From: CAXSEF01 sp964236535
Lineage (GTDB): Bacteria > Pseudomonadota > Alphaproteobacteria > Acetobacterales > Acetobacteraceae
Assembly (NCBI GenBank): GCA_964236535.1
Contig: CAXSEF010000062.1
Location: 1-19,442, forward strand
Length of the DNA stretch: 19,442 bases
Direction of reading: 5' to 3'
Shown here: one piece after another, positions 13,075-19,442 of the stretch
Layout: each line of letters opens with the position of its first letter
Numbering within the stretch: position 1 is the first letter of the stretch
Position numbers and translations under genes: made by a program
Notes under the pieces: generated by a model
Databases searched by the model: none
What the model saw: only the letters and a program-made list of their open reading frames with translations
Told to the model about the DNA's origin: nothing

Positions 13075-14112
13075 TCAGCCCGCCCGCCGCGACGCCAGGT
13101 TGCCGGTGGCGACTTCCTCGTTGAAGCAGCGCTGGTAGTACTCCGCCACGGTCGAGCGCTCCGCCTCGTCGCACTTGTTGAGGAACGTCATGCGGAACGC
13201 GAAGCCGAGGTCGCCGAAGATCTTCGCGTTCTCGGCCCAGGTGATCACGGTGCGCGGCGACATCACGGTGGAGATGTCGCCGTTGATGAACCCCGCCCGC
13301 GTCAGGTCGGCGAGCGCCACCATGCTCTCCACCCGGCGCCGGGCCGCGGCATCCTTGCCGTCCACGCCCATCTTGGCCAGTACGATCGCGGTCTCTTGGG
13401 CGTGCGGCAGGTAGTTCAGGGTGGCGACGATGTTCCAGCGGTCCATCTGGCCCTGGTTGATCTGCTGCGTGCCGTGGTACAGCCCGGTGGTGTCGCCCAG
13501 GCCGACGGTGTTCGCGGTGGCGAACAGCCGGAAGTACGGGTTGGGATGGATGACCCGGTTCTGGTCGAGCAGCGTCAGCTTGCCCTCCACCTCGAGCACC
13601 CGCTGGATCACGAACATCACGTCCGGACGGCCGGCGTCGTACTCGTCGAACACCAGCGCGCAGGGATGCTGCAGCGCCCAGGGCAGGATGCCCTCGCGGA
13701 ACTCCGTCACCTGCTTGCCGTCCTGCAGCACGATCGCGTCCTTGCCGATCAGGTCGATGCGGCTGATGTGGCTGTCGAGGTTGACCCGGATGCACGGCCA
13801 GTTCAGCCGCGCCGCGACCTGCTCGATGTGCGTGGACTTGCCGGTGCCGTGATAGCCCTGGATCATCACCCGGCGGTTGAAGGCGAAGCCCGCGATGATC
13901 GCGAGCGTGGTCTCGCGGTCGAAGCGGTAGGTCGTGTCGATGACCGGGACGTGCTCGGTGCGCACCGAGAACGCCGGCACGTCCATCTCGACGTCGATGC
14001 CGAACGCCTCGCGCGCCTTGACCGTGCTGTCGGGACGCCTGATCGCCTCGGTCGGAACCGACGCGGCCTCTTCTGCCTCGTGCGTGTCGGAGAGGGCGGC
14101 GATCTGGTTCAT
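13075..14112 (-). CDS. cobS: Aerobic cobaltochelatase subunit CobS
   Basis: A 345-residue AAA+ ATPase of the MoxR/chelatase type, partner of CobT and CobN in cobalt insertion into the corrin ring. A short CobS N-terminal region (about residues 25-60) precedes the ATPase core. Walker A is GYHGTGKST (86-94, Lys92). Walker B is ALVFDEYD (152-159, Asp156 and Glu157). The sensor-1 strand is FRLFATANTVG, and the arginine-rich helical lid follows (RRRVESMVALADL). The family C-terminus EEVATGNLASRRAG is intact, so the gene looks complete. The ATG at 14112 is preceded by AGGA at about 12 bases. It is first in the cobS-cobT-chalcone-isomerase-like series, with the J-domain gene 141 bases upstream on the same strand. 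Confidence 0.96.
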   Translation of the reverse strand: MNQIAALSDTHEAEEAASVPTEAIRRPDSTVKAREAFGIDVEMDVPAFSVRTEHVPVIDTTYRFDRETTLAIIAGFAFNRRVMIQGYHGTGKSTHIEQVAARLNWPCIRVNLDSHISRIDLIGKDAIVLQDGKQVTEFREGILPWALQHPCALVFDEYDAGRPDVMFVIQRVLEVEGKLTLLDQNRVIHPNPYFRLFATANTVGLGDTTGLYHGTQQINQGQMDRWNIVATLNYLPHAQETAIVLAKMGVDGKDAAARRRVESMVALADLTRAGFINGDISTVMSPRTVITWAENAKIFGDLGFAFRMTFLNKCDEAERSTVAEYYQRCFNEEVATGNLASRRAG

Positions 14113-14157
14113 CGTCGGGCGTGTCCTGTCGGTTGCGGCGATCGTGCCGCCTGGTCA

Positions 14158-14163
14158 TTGTAG
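14158..14163 (-). promoter_or_regulatory. Candidate -10 element for cobS
   Basis: On the minus strand TACAAT lies 46 bases upstream of the cobS start, inside the 141-base gap after the J-domain gene. It matches the sigma-70 -10 consensus in five of six bases. The bases 16-18 upstream are a G-run with TTTCGG just before, a poor -35. The gap shows no other structured element. Confidence 0.35.
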
Positions 14164-14253
14164 TCCGGAAGCCCCCCCGCCCCGAAATCCGGGCTGCAGC
14201 CTGGGCCGGCCCGCGCCGATGCCGGACGGGCGGGCACCGCCGACCGCCGGACT

Positions 14254-14862
14254 TCAGCCGCGGGCGGTTCCCGCTGCCTGCGCGTGCGGCGTTGCCGGCT
14301 GTGCCGCGATATGCGTGCGCAACGCGGCATAGGCGAGGTTGATCGTCTTGAGGCGTTCCTCCGCCGTGCGGTCACCGCCGTTGGCATCGGGGTGGTGCCG
14401 CTTGGCCAGTTCCTTGTAGCGCGTTTTCAGTTCCTCAAGCGAGACCGGCCACTCCAGCCCGAGCGCGTCCAGGGGCTCGCGCAGCTCCGGCGGTGCCGAT
14501 GGCGTGGCTGACCGGCGACGCGCACGCTCCCCGGCCAGCGAAGTCAGCGGGTCGCGCAGCGCCTCCTCGTCGTAGATCGGGGCGCCCAGCCGGCCGAGCG
14601 GCCAGGTCGGACGCTGCCAGGACGTGTCGGCGCGCAGCTGGGTCTCGATCTGGCCCGGTGTCATGCCCTTGTAGAAATCCCAGCCGGCGTTGTACTCGCG
14701 CACGTGCGCCAGGCAGAACCACCAGTAGCGGTTAAGCTCGGTACGCGATTTGGGTGCACGGTACTCCCCGGCCGCCGCGCAGCTCGGGATATCGCAGAGC
14801 CGGCCGGGCGCGTCCGGATCGGGCGCGTAGGCCCGCGGGCGCGGCGGTGTGCGTCGGGTCAT
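14254..14862 (-). CDS. J-domain (DnaJ-like) protein with N-terminal Cys/His motif
   Basis: A 202-residue type III J-domain protein, a likely co-chaperone that stimulates an Hsp70 ATPase. The J domain is C-terminal (about residues 132-185), with helix II TRYKELAKRH, the essential HPD at 157-159, and helix III TAEERLKTINLAYAALR. The N-terminal half has a Cys23-x4-Cys28 pair and a Cys50-x2-His53 pair around the conserved-looking AAGEYRAPKSRTELNRYWWF, a possible zinc-binding unit. There is no signal peptide. The gene lies between bolA (divergent) and cobS (same strand), an order I recall from other alphaproteobacteria. The ATG at 14862 gives the MTRRTPPRPRAYAPDP start; no strong ribosome binding site is seen. 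Confidence 0.9.
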   Translation of the reverse strand: MTRRTPPRPRAYAPDPDAPGRLCDIPSCAAAGEYRAPKSRTELNRYWWFCLAHVREYNAGWDFYKGMTPGQIETQLRADTSWQRPTWPLGRLGAPIYDEEALRDPLTSLAGERARRRSATPSAPPELREPLDALGLEWPVSLEELKTRYKELAKRHHPDANGGDRTAEERLKTINLAYAALRTHIAAQPATPHAQAAGTARG

Positions 14863-15091
14863 CGCGACGTTATGTGCGCACCGCTTCCGCCGCGGCAAGG
14901 CCCCGGCGGGGTGTTTCCCGCGGCCCTGCGGCGGGCGGCCACGGCCGGAATTAGACGCTGGCGTCGCGCGGACGGCGGTCGGGACTGGACGGCGAGCCAC
15001 ACGTGGCGCCACGGTCCGCGGTGGCGCGTCGGCAGGGCGGCCGGCATGCAGCACATTCGCGGCCGCGGGCGCGCGACAGGGAGGGATGGCG

Positions 15092-15370
15092 ATGGCCGAG
15101 AGCAGGGCAGGGCGGGTGCGTATGGCGCTGGTGGAGGCATTCCAGCCGAGCGTGATCGAGGTCCACGACGACAGCGCCCGCCACGCGGGCCACAGCGGCG
15201 CCGCGCCGGGCGGCGAGACCCATATCGACGTCCGCATGGTCGCCGAGGTGTTCCGCGGCCAGGGCCGGGTCGCCCGCTCGCGCGCCGTGCATGCCGTTCT
15301 CGACGCGGAGTTCAGGGGCGGGCTGCATGCGCTCGGCCTGACCCTGCGCGCGCCCGGCGAGCCCGGCTGA
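15092..15370 (+). CDS. BolA family protein
   Basis: A 92-residue BolA-type protein with the class II KH-like fold. BolA proteins partner with monothiol glutaredoxins in Fe-S or iron signalling and can also act on transcription and cell shape. The motif GGETHIDVRMVAEVFRG is followed by the invariant FxGxxxxxRxRxVxxxL pattern (FRGQGRVARSRAVHAVL) and the final GLHALGLTL strand. The histidine in ALVEAFQPSVIEVHDDS is the usual one in this region. Two ATGs lie six bases apart; GGGAGG is six bases before the second (15092) and abuts the first (15086), so I prefer 15092. The 229-base gap to the divergent J-domain gene should hold both promoters. Confidence 0.92.
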   Translation: MAESRAGRVRMALVEAFQPSVIEVHDDSARHAGHSGAAPGGETHIDVRMVAEVFRGQGRVARSRAVHAVLDAEFRGGLHALGLTLRAPGEPG

Positions 15371-15379
15371 GGCGCCGCG

Positions 15380-15399
15380 CCGGTGTGCCGCACACCCGG
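15380..15399 (+). terminator. Candidate terminator hairpin after bolA
   Basis: CCGGTGTG (15380-15387), loop CCG, CACACCCGG (15391-15399) forms an eight-pair stem with one bulged C. It starts nine bases after the bolA stop. No T-tract follows; instead there is an A+T-richer stretch (ATGCACATGATGCATTAAT) that probably belongs to the promoter of the next gene. Confidence 0.4.
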
Positions 15400-15430
15400 A
15401 TGCACATGATGCATTAATCTGGCGGGCGCA

Positions 15431-15454
15431 TTCTCCTTTCGAACAGAAGGAGGA
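15431..15454 (+). promoter_or_regulatory. Hairpin sequestering the ribosome binding site of the RHH gene
   Basis: TTCTCCTTT (15431-15439) can pair over nine positions, two of them G-U, with GAAGGAGGA (15446-15454), leaving a six-base loop CGAACA. The 3' arm contains the entire AGGAGG Shine-Dalgarno sequence, four bases before the ATG. In RNA the site would be hidden until the stem melts or is remodelled. As DNA the same sequence is an imperfect palindrome that a dimeric protein could bind. Confidence 0.6.
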
Positions 15455-15458
15455 CAAA

Positions 15459-15713
15459 ATGGGCGAGAGTCGGCTGGTCAACCGCAACATCAACGCGACC
15501 TCCGGACGCACCAGCATGCGTCTGGAACCGGAGTTCTGGGATGCGCTCGGCGAGATCTGCCACCGTGAGGCGCGGGTGCTGGCCGATCTGATCCGCGACA
15601 TCGAGCAGAAGGCCTCGTCGGTCAGCCGCACCAGTGCGGTGCGGGTCTACGTCCTGCAGTATTTCCGTGGCGCGGCAAGCCCGGTCCGGGGCGCCGCCAG
15701 CAGAGGCTGCTGA
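15459..15713 (+). CDS. Ribbon-helix-helix domain protein (RHH_4 type)
   Basis: An 84-residue protein matching the alphaproteobacterial RHH_4 group (PF13467). The DNA-contacting strand is TSMRLEPEFWD (about residues 19-29). Helix A is FWDALGEICHREA and helix B is VLADLIRDIEQ. The C-terminal part TSAVRVYVLQYFRGAA is the family hallmark. The C-terminus continues into a short Gly/Ala/Ser tail. It should be a dimeric DNA-binding protein. Some databases label relatives aryl-sulfate sulfotransferase, which the sequence does not support. It has a very strong ribosome binding site (AAGGAGG) that is itself in a hairpin. It is convergent with the zinc hydrolase gene, 26 bases away. Confidence 0.87.
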   Translation: MGESRLVNRNINATSGRTSMRLEPEFWDALGEICHREARVLADLIRDIEQKASSVSRTSAVRVYVLQYFRGAASPVRGAASRGC

Positions 15714-15721
15714 GAAACCGG

Positions 15722-15745
15722 GTCTGACCGGGCGTCAGGTCAGAC
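15722..15745. terminator. Inverted repeat between convergent genes
   Basis: GTCTGACC (15722-15729) and GGTCAGAC (15738-15745) are exact reverse complements around an eight-base loop. The right arm overlaps the stop codon of the zinc hydrolase gene (15740-15742). The position between two convergent stops 26 bases apart suggests a shared terminator. No T-tract is present. Confidence 0.5.
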
Positions 15746-16756
15746 GAACTTCGCGAGGCGGACTGCGGTGTGGCCCCGGCTGGGTCGCAGGCTCGGCATG
15801 ACCAGCAGGCACTCGTCGTGCGGGGTGCGCACCTCGATGTCGCCATCCTGTGCGATGAGCGTGTCGCGCGCGCCGATCACCTCTCCGCCGCGGAACGGGC
15901 GGATGAACGCGAAGCTCGATGTGGCCGCCGTCACCGTGACGGTCACCTGGGCGACCCGTGGCAGGTTCGCGCCGACCACGGGCCAGATCGGGCTGTCCGG
16001 CAGCATCCCGGCCTCGCGCAGCAGCCCGGCGATGCAGCCCAGGGTGATCTCGATCGTGTCCGGCTGCCAGTGCTGCCCGGCCTCCACCAGCACCGCCGCC
16101 GGCTTCGATCCGGGATCGGCGAACGGCACGAAGTCGATCAGGCGACGGCCGCCGAGGTGCCCGGCGTCGGCCACGACCAGCGGCGGGGTGCGCATCGCCA
16201 CCGCCAGCGCCCGCCCCTTGGCGGACGGTCCGCTCAGGATCAGCGGGTCGGAAGGCCACAGCATCGAGTGCAGGTCGAGCACCAGGTCGGCCTGCTCCAG
16301 CAGCGGTCGCATCGCCCGCGCCCGCTCCAGCTCGCGCGAGCAGCGCGGCCCTTCGAGGGTCGCGTGGTCCCACAGCCGGTTCAGGTCCTCGTCGAGGAAC
16401 CGGGTTGCGGTCGGCTGCGCCGGGTCGAATCGCATGAACGCGTCGAGGTTGGCGAAGCCGAGCGTCAGCCGGCCGCGCGTCGGCGCGAGCCCGGCGCGCA
16501 GCAGCCGATCGAGTGCCGCCGCACCCGCCGTCTCGTTCCCGTGCGTGAGTGCCACCAGAATCACGTGCGGTCCGGGCGCTGCCGCCTCGATCGTGGTGAA
16601 GCCCGGCAGCGCGGTGTTGCCGGCGATCCACGGCGAGATGTCCGGCACCGCGACGTTGACCTGGAAGTCCGCGCGGGCGTTCCGCGCGCGGGCGCCGAGC
16701 CCGCGTCGACCCGGCCCGTCACCGCCGCGCAACGCCAGCTCGTCCGACCCGCTCAC
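15740..16756 (-). CDS. AstE/AspA-type zinc hydrolase (succinylglutamate desuccinylase/aspartoacylase family)
   Basis: A protein of about 338 residues in the M14-like AstE/AspA family of zinc-dependent deacylases. With the start used here the zinc ligands are His72 and Glu75 (ALTHGNETAGA) and His163 (VLDLHSMLW). The substrate-binding stretch DEDLNRLWD is at 122-130, and the catalytic Glu is expected in AVLVEAGQHW. The C-terminal beta domain is present. The substrate is unknown; nothing nearby suggests arginine or aspartate catabolism. The start is uncertain: homology seems to begin at NVAVPDISPWIAGN, and no ATG lies just upstream in frame. I chose GTG at 16756, which has a G-rich run six bases upstream. 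An upstream in-frame ATG exists, but the intervening residues look non-coding. Confidence 0.85.
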   Translation of the reverse strand: MSGSDELALRGGDGPGRRGLGARARNARADFQVNVAVPDISPWIAGNTALPGFTTIEAAAPGPHVILVALTHGNETAGAAALDRLLRAGLAPTRGRLTLGFANLDAFMRFDPAQPTATRFLDEDLNRLWDHATLEGPRCSRELERARAMRPLLEQADLVLDLHSMLWPSDPLILSGPSAKGRALAVAMRTPPLVVADAGHLGGRRLIDFVPFADPGSKPAAVLVEAGQHWQPDTIEITLGCIAGLLREAGMLPDSPIWPVVGANLPRVAQVTVTVTAATSSFAFIRPFRGGEVIGARDTLIAQDGDIEVRTPHDECLLVMPSLRPSRGHTAVRLAKFV

Positions 16757-16944
16757 CGCGAGCCCCCCCGAGCGTTCGTGCCGGGAGGCGGTCGCCAGGT
16801 CGCGGGGCAGGTCAGGGGATCGGCCATGCGACGATCCTATACGCCCGCTCGGTCCCCGCAACCGGGACGCGCACCGCATGCACGCGGGTTGGCCCCGACC
16901 GGCCCCTTGCTGCACCTGCGGCAAGGCGGCAGGCTTCGCCCCGA

Positions 16945-18258
16945 ATGGTAACCGCGTCCGCACTCCATCCTTTGCACAGGCTATGGCGCATCCTCCCGGC
17001 CGCAAGCCGGCGCCGGCTGCTCACGCGTGGCACGGCGATGCTTGCGCCGCGGCCGGACCGGCCGCTGCCGCCGGTGGTGCCGGAACGAGGCATGATCGTC
17101 GGCGGCGAGATCGGCCGTGCGTCGGGCCTGGGCGAGGCGGCGCGGCTGATGCTGGCCGGGCTGGCCTCGATCGGCGTTCCCGGCCACCCGCTCGCCGCCG
17201 GCCTGCGCGTGCCGGGTGACGCCGCCGAGGACCCGCGCGGGCAGGCGGGCGATCCCGCCGCGCTGCCGCCGGACCTGCCGCTGCTGCTGCACGTCAACCC
17301 GCCGCTGCTGCCCGCAGCACTGCTGCGTCTGCCGCGCCGCCTGCTGCGCGGCCGCCGGGTGATCGGCCACTGGGCCTGGGAGCTGCCTGTGGTGCCGCAG
17401 GACTGGTGGCGAGGCGCCGGCTTCGTGCACGAGGTCTGGGCGCCGTCGCGCTTCACCGCGGCCGCGCTGGAGCCGCTGATGCCGGGGCGGGTGCGGGTCG
17501 TGCCGTACCCGGTCGCCGTGTCGCCGCCGCTGCCCAGCGGCCTCGGCCGGCCGGATTTCGGCCTGCCCGAGGACGCGCTGCTGACGCTGGTGTCGTTCAG
17601 CCTGGCGTCCAGCTTCGAGCGCAAGAACCCGCTCGCCGCGATCGCGGCGCATCAGGTCGCGTTCGGCGACCGGGCGGACCGCGTGCTGCTGCTCAAGACC
17701 GGACCGGCCGACCACCACGCTGGCGACATGCTCCGGCTGCGCGCGGCCGCCTCGGGGTGCGCGAACATCAGGTTCGAGACCCGCGTGCTGTCGCGCGCCG
17801 ACAGCCACGCGCTCACCGCCTGCGCCGACATCGTGCTGTCCCTGCACCGCAGCGAAGGCTTCGGTCTGGTGCCGGCCGAGGCCATGCTGCTCGGCCGCGC
17901 CGTCGTGTCGACCGACTGGTCGGCCACCGCGGAGTTCCTCGACGCCGGCTGCGCGATGCCGGTGCCGTATCGGCTGGTCGCGGCGCGCGACCCGCGCGGG
18001 GTGTTCGAGGCGCCGGGCGCGGTCTGGGCCGACGCCGATGTCGACGCCGCCGCCGCCGCCCTGCGCGCCCTGGCCGACGACCCGCAGCGCCGCGCGGCAC
18101 TCGGCGCCCGGGCCCGAACGGCCGCGCGGTCGCGGCTCGGCGCCGGCCCGCTGCGCGATGCGCTCGAGGCACTTGCCGGCAATCCGGCGACCGTGGCGCC
18201 GCCGCGGCGTGCAGCGGTGCGCGTCGCCACCGCCATTTCGCAGGCGCCGGGCGGTTGA
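16945..18258 (+). CDS. Glycosyltransferase, GT4-like (first of a pair)
   Basis: A 437-residue GT-B-fold glycosyltransferase that probably adds a sugar from an activated donor to a surface glycan or lipid-linked acceptor. The N-terminal acceptor domain carries the glycine-rich loop GGEIGRASGLGEAARLM. The C-terminal donor domain starts near LVSFSLASSFERKNP and holds the GT4 E-x7-E motif EGFGLVPAE (Glu304 and Glu312), followed by STDWSATAEFLDAG. There is no signal peptide. The basic amphipathic N-terminus (HRLWRILPAASRRRLL) could sit on the inner membrane. The ATG at 16945 lacks a clear ribosome binding site; ATGs at 17038 and 17092 are alternatives, but the N-terminal stretch reads as genuine protein. 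Its TGA overlaps the start of the next glycosyltransferase. Confidence 0.88.
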   Translation: MVTASALHPLHRLWRILPAASRRRLLTRGTAMLAPRPDRPLPPVVPERGMIVGGEIGRASGLGEAARLMLAGLASIGVPGHPLAAGLRVPGDAAEDPRGQAGDPAALPPDLPLLLHVNPPLLPAALLRLPRRLLRGRRVIGHWAWELPVVPQDWWRGAGFVHEVWAPSRFTAAALEPLMPGRVRVVPYPVAVSPPLPSGLGRPDFGLPEDALLTLVSFSLASSFERKNPLAAIAAHQVAFGDRADRVLLLKTGPADHHAGDMLRLRAAASGCANIRFETRVLSRADSHALTACADIVLSLHRSEGFGLVPAEAMLLGRAVVSTDWSATAEFLDAGCAMPVPYRLVAARDPRGVFEAPGAVWADADVDAAAAALRALADDPQRRAALGARARTAARSRLGAGPLRDALEALAGNPATVAPPRRAAVRVATAISQAPGG

Positions 18259-19337
18259 GGATACTGGTCTGGCAGTGGGGCCGCCACGGAGCCGGCCCGC
18301 GCGTCGCCGCCGAACTTGCCGCCGGTTTCTCCCGCCTCGAAGGGGTCAGCGCGCTGCTGTCGCTGGCCGCCGGGGCGGAGATCCTCGCCGGGCCGAGCCC
18401 GCCGCCCTGCGACCTGCCGTTCCGCACCTATGACGGGCTGGGCGGGCTCGCCAAGCGCCTGGCGCAGGCCCCCGGCACCCTGCCGCGGCTGACCGCCCGG
18501 CTGCGCACCATGCACCCCGACCTGGCGCTGTGCGCGATGCCCGGTCCGCTCGACCTGCTGATGGGCGTGGCGCTGCACCAGGCCCGCGTGCCCTACGCCG
18601 TGGTGGTGCACGACGCCGACCCGCACCCCGGCGACGGCTTCCCGCTGCAGATGACCCTGCAGCGCCGCCTGCTCGCCCATGCCGACGCGCTGGTGGCGCT
18701 GTCCGGCCACGTCGCCGACCGGCTTCGCCAGCAGGACCCCGCGCGTGCCGGGCGGCTGCTGCAGGCGAGCCTGCCGCCCTTCGTGTTCGGTCCGATCCCG
18801 CCGGCACCGCGCCTGCACGGCGGGCCGTTGCGCCTGCTCTGCTTCGGGCGGCTGCTGCCGTACAAGGGGCTCGACCTGCTGGCGGACGGGCTCGCGCGGC
18901 TGATGCCGCGCGACGACCTGGATGTCCGCATCGTGGGGCAGGGGCCGGAATCCGCATCGCTTGCGCAGCTGCGTGCGATCCCCGGCGTGCGTGTCGAGAA
19001 CCGCTGGGTGCCGGAAGGCGAGATCGGCGCCCTGCTGGCCTGGGCCGACGCCCTCGTGCTCTCGCACCGCGAGGCGAGCCAGAGCGGGGTTGCCGCGGCG
19101 GCCATCGCCGCGCGCCGCTGGGTGGTCGCGACCCGCGTCGGCGGCATCGTCGAGCAGTTGCAGGACGAGGAGCTGGCGCTGCTCTGCGACCCTGACCCCG
19201 CCAGTATCGCCGCGGCACTGCTCGTTCTGCTGCAGCGACCCACTTCGCCCGCGGACGTGCCGCGCGATCCCCACGCGGCATGGAACGGCGTCGCGGCCAC
19301 TCTGCTCGGGCAGCTCCACGACCGGCTCAGGCGGTGA
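18255..19337 (+). CDS. Glycosyltransferase, GT4-like (second of a pair)
   Basis: A 360-residue GT-B-fold glycosyltransferase. It starts with a strand RILVWQWGRHGAGPRVAAEL, the typical N-terminal glycine loop. The donor domain begins at LRLLCFGRLLPYKGLDLL (Lys of the YKG contacts donor phosphate in the family), continues with VRIVGQGPE, and carries SHREASQSGVAAAAIAARRWVVATRVGGIVE, a variant of the E-x7-E region. The start is a TTG at 18255 that overlaps the preceding stop as TTGA; no ATG lies near the beginning of the first strand, so coupled translation from TTG is the best reading. It presumably acts on the same glycan as its partner. The acceptor and donor sugars cannot be told from the sequence. 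Confidence 0.87.
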   Translation: MRILVWQWGRHGAGPRVAAELAAGFSRLEGVSALLSLAAGAEILAGPSPPPCDLPFRTYDGLGGLAKRLAQAPGTLPRLTARLRTMHPDLALCAMPGPLDLLMGVALHQARVPYAVVVHDADPHPGDGFPLQMTLQRRLLAHADALVALSGHVADRLRQQDPARAGRLLQASLPPFVFGPIPPAPRLHGGPLRLLCFGRLLPYKGLDLLADGLARLMPRDDLDVRIVGQGPESASLAQLRAIPGVRVENRWVPEGEIGALLAWADALVLSHREASQSGVAAAAIAARRWVVATRVGGIVEQLQDEELALLCDPDPASIAAALLVLLQRPTSPADVPRDPHAAWNGVAATLLGQLHDRLRR

Positions 19338-19442
19338 GCGGCCTCGGGAGCGCGGCCGCCGCACAGCGCCGCGCCCCCGGCGAGGGAGGGCGGCTGCCGG
19401 CACGTCCGGCTCGTACCGGCGGGCCAGGCATTGACCTCCAGG
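19338..19442. other. Unassigned tail of the window
   Basis: About 105 G+C-rich bases after the second glycosyltransferase. I see no tRNA, strong hairpin with T-tract, or recognisable peptide. It could include the end or beginning of a neighbouring gene outside the window. Confidence 0.3.

Noticed and set aside
10426..14862. cob block considered as a horizontally acquired cobalamin island
   Set aside because: Composition and codon use look like the rest of the window, and the neighbours (rpmB, bolA, J-domain gene) are core genes.
17652..19403. A 583-codon minus-strand frame opposite the glycosyltransferases
   Set aside because: No motif and biased composition; the plus-strand pair is well supported.

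Overview
This is a high-GC window with dense, short-gapped gene packing. The gene set points to an alphaproteobacterium, most likely Acetobacteraceae/Rhodospirillales (inference). The pointers are an NDUFS4-type complex I subunit, a DUF4167 protein next to prmC, an Atm1-type exporter, the block bolA / J-domain protein / cobS / cobT near rpmB, an RHH_4 ribbon-helix-helix protein, and a dispersed hairpin repeat of a kind I associate with this family. No IS element, phage, CRISPR array or defence system is visible. Most of the window is core genome.

Layout. 1-60: end of a hairpin repeat. 223-765: exported DUF192 protein. 768-1300: decayed, internally deleted flavoprotein oxidoreductase gene on the minus strand. 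1301-1445: A+T-richer leader. 1446-2852: ATP-grasp protein. 2928-3420: tRNA-Pro(UGG), NDUFS4-like subunit, tRNA-Arg(UCU), all tightly spaced. 3458-3925 (-): small exported protein of unknown function. 3959-4876: prmC. 5204-5659: DUF4167 protein. 5701-5775: second repeat copy. 5784-6695 (-): DUF4743/Nudix protein, divergent from an Atm1-like ABC exporter (6743-8581). 8714-8959: small hypothetical. 8977-9108: third repeat copy. 9119-9700 (-): Ser/Ala/Gly-rich hypothetical. 10008-10316: rpmB. 10426-14112 (-): cobS, fourth repeat copy, cobT, then a chalcone-isomerase-like exported protein whose start overlaps the cobT stop. 14254-14862 (-): J-domain protein. 15092-15370: BolA. 15459-15713: RHH protein. 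15740-16756 (-): AstE/AspA-type zinc hydrolase. 16945-19337: two glycosyltransferases with overlapping stop and start.

How the genes work together. CobS and CobT are the AAA+ and VWA partners of the aerobic cobaltochelatase (CobN is not here), which inserts cobalt into the corrin ring. PrmC and L28 serve translation. NDUFS4 serves complex I. The Atm1-like exporter and BolA both belong to families tied to thiol or Fe-S homeostasis. The two terminal glycosyltransferases look like a co-translated pair for a surface glycan.

I did not find a clear undescribed multi-gene system. The most interesting signals are small. One is a four-copy structured repeat, one copy of which lies inside the cobS-cobT operon. 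Another is a hairpin that buries the whole Shine-Dalgarno sequence of the RHH gene. There are also a near-loopless perfect palindrome upstream of rpmB, a tRNA-mRNA-tRNA cluster, and a flavoprotein relic whose start codon appears to have become ACG.
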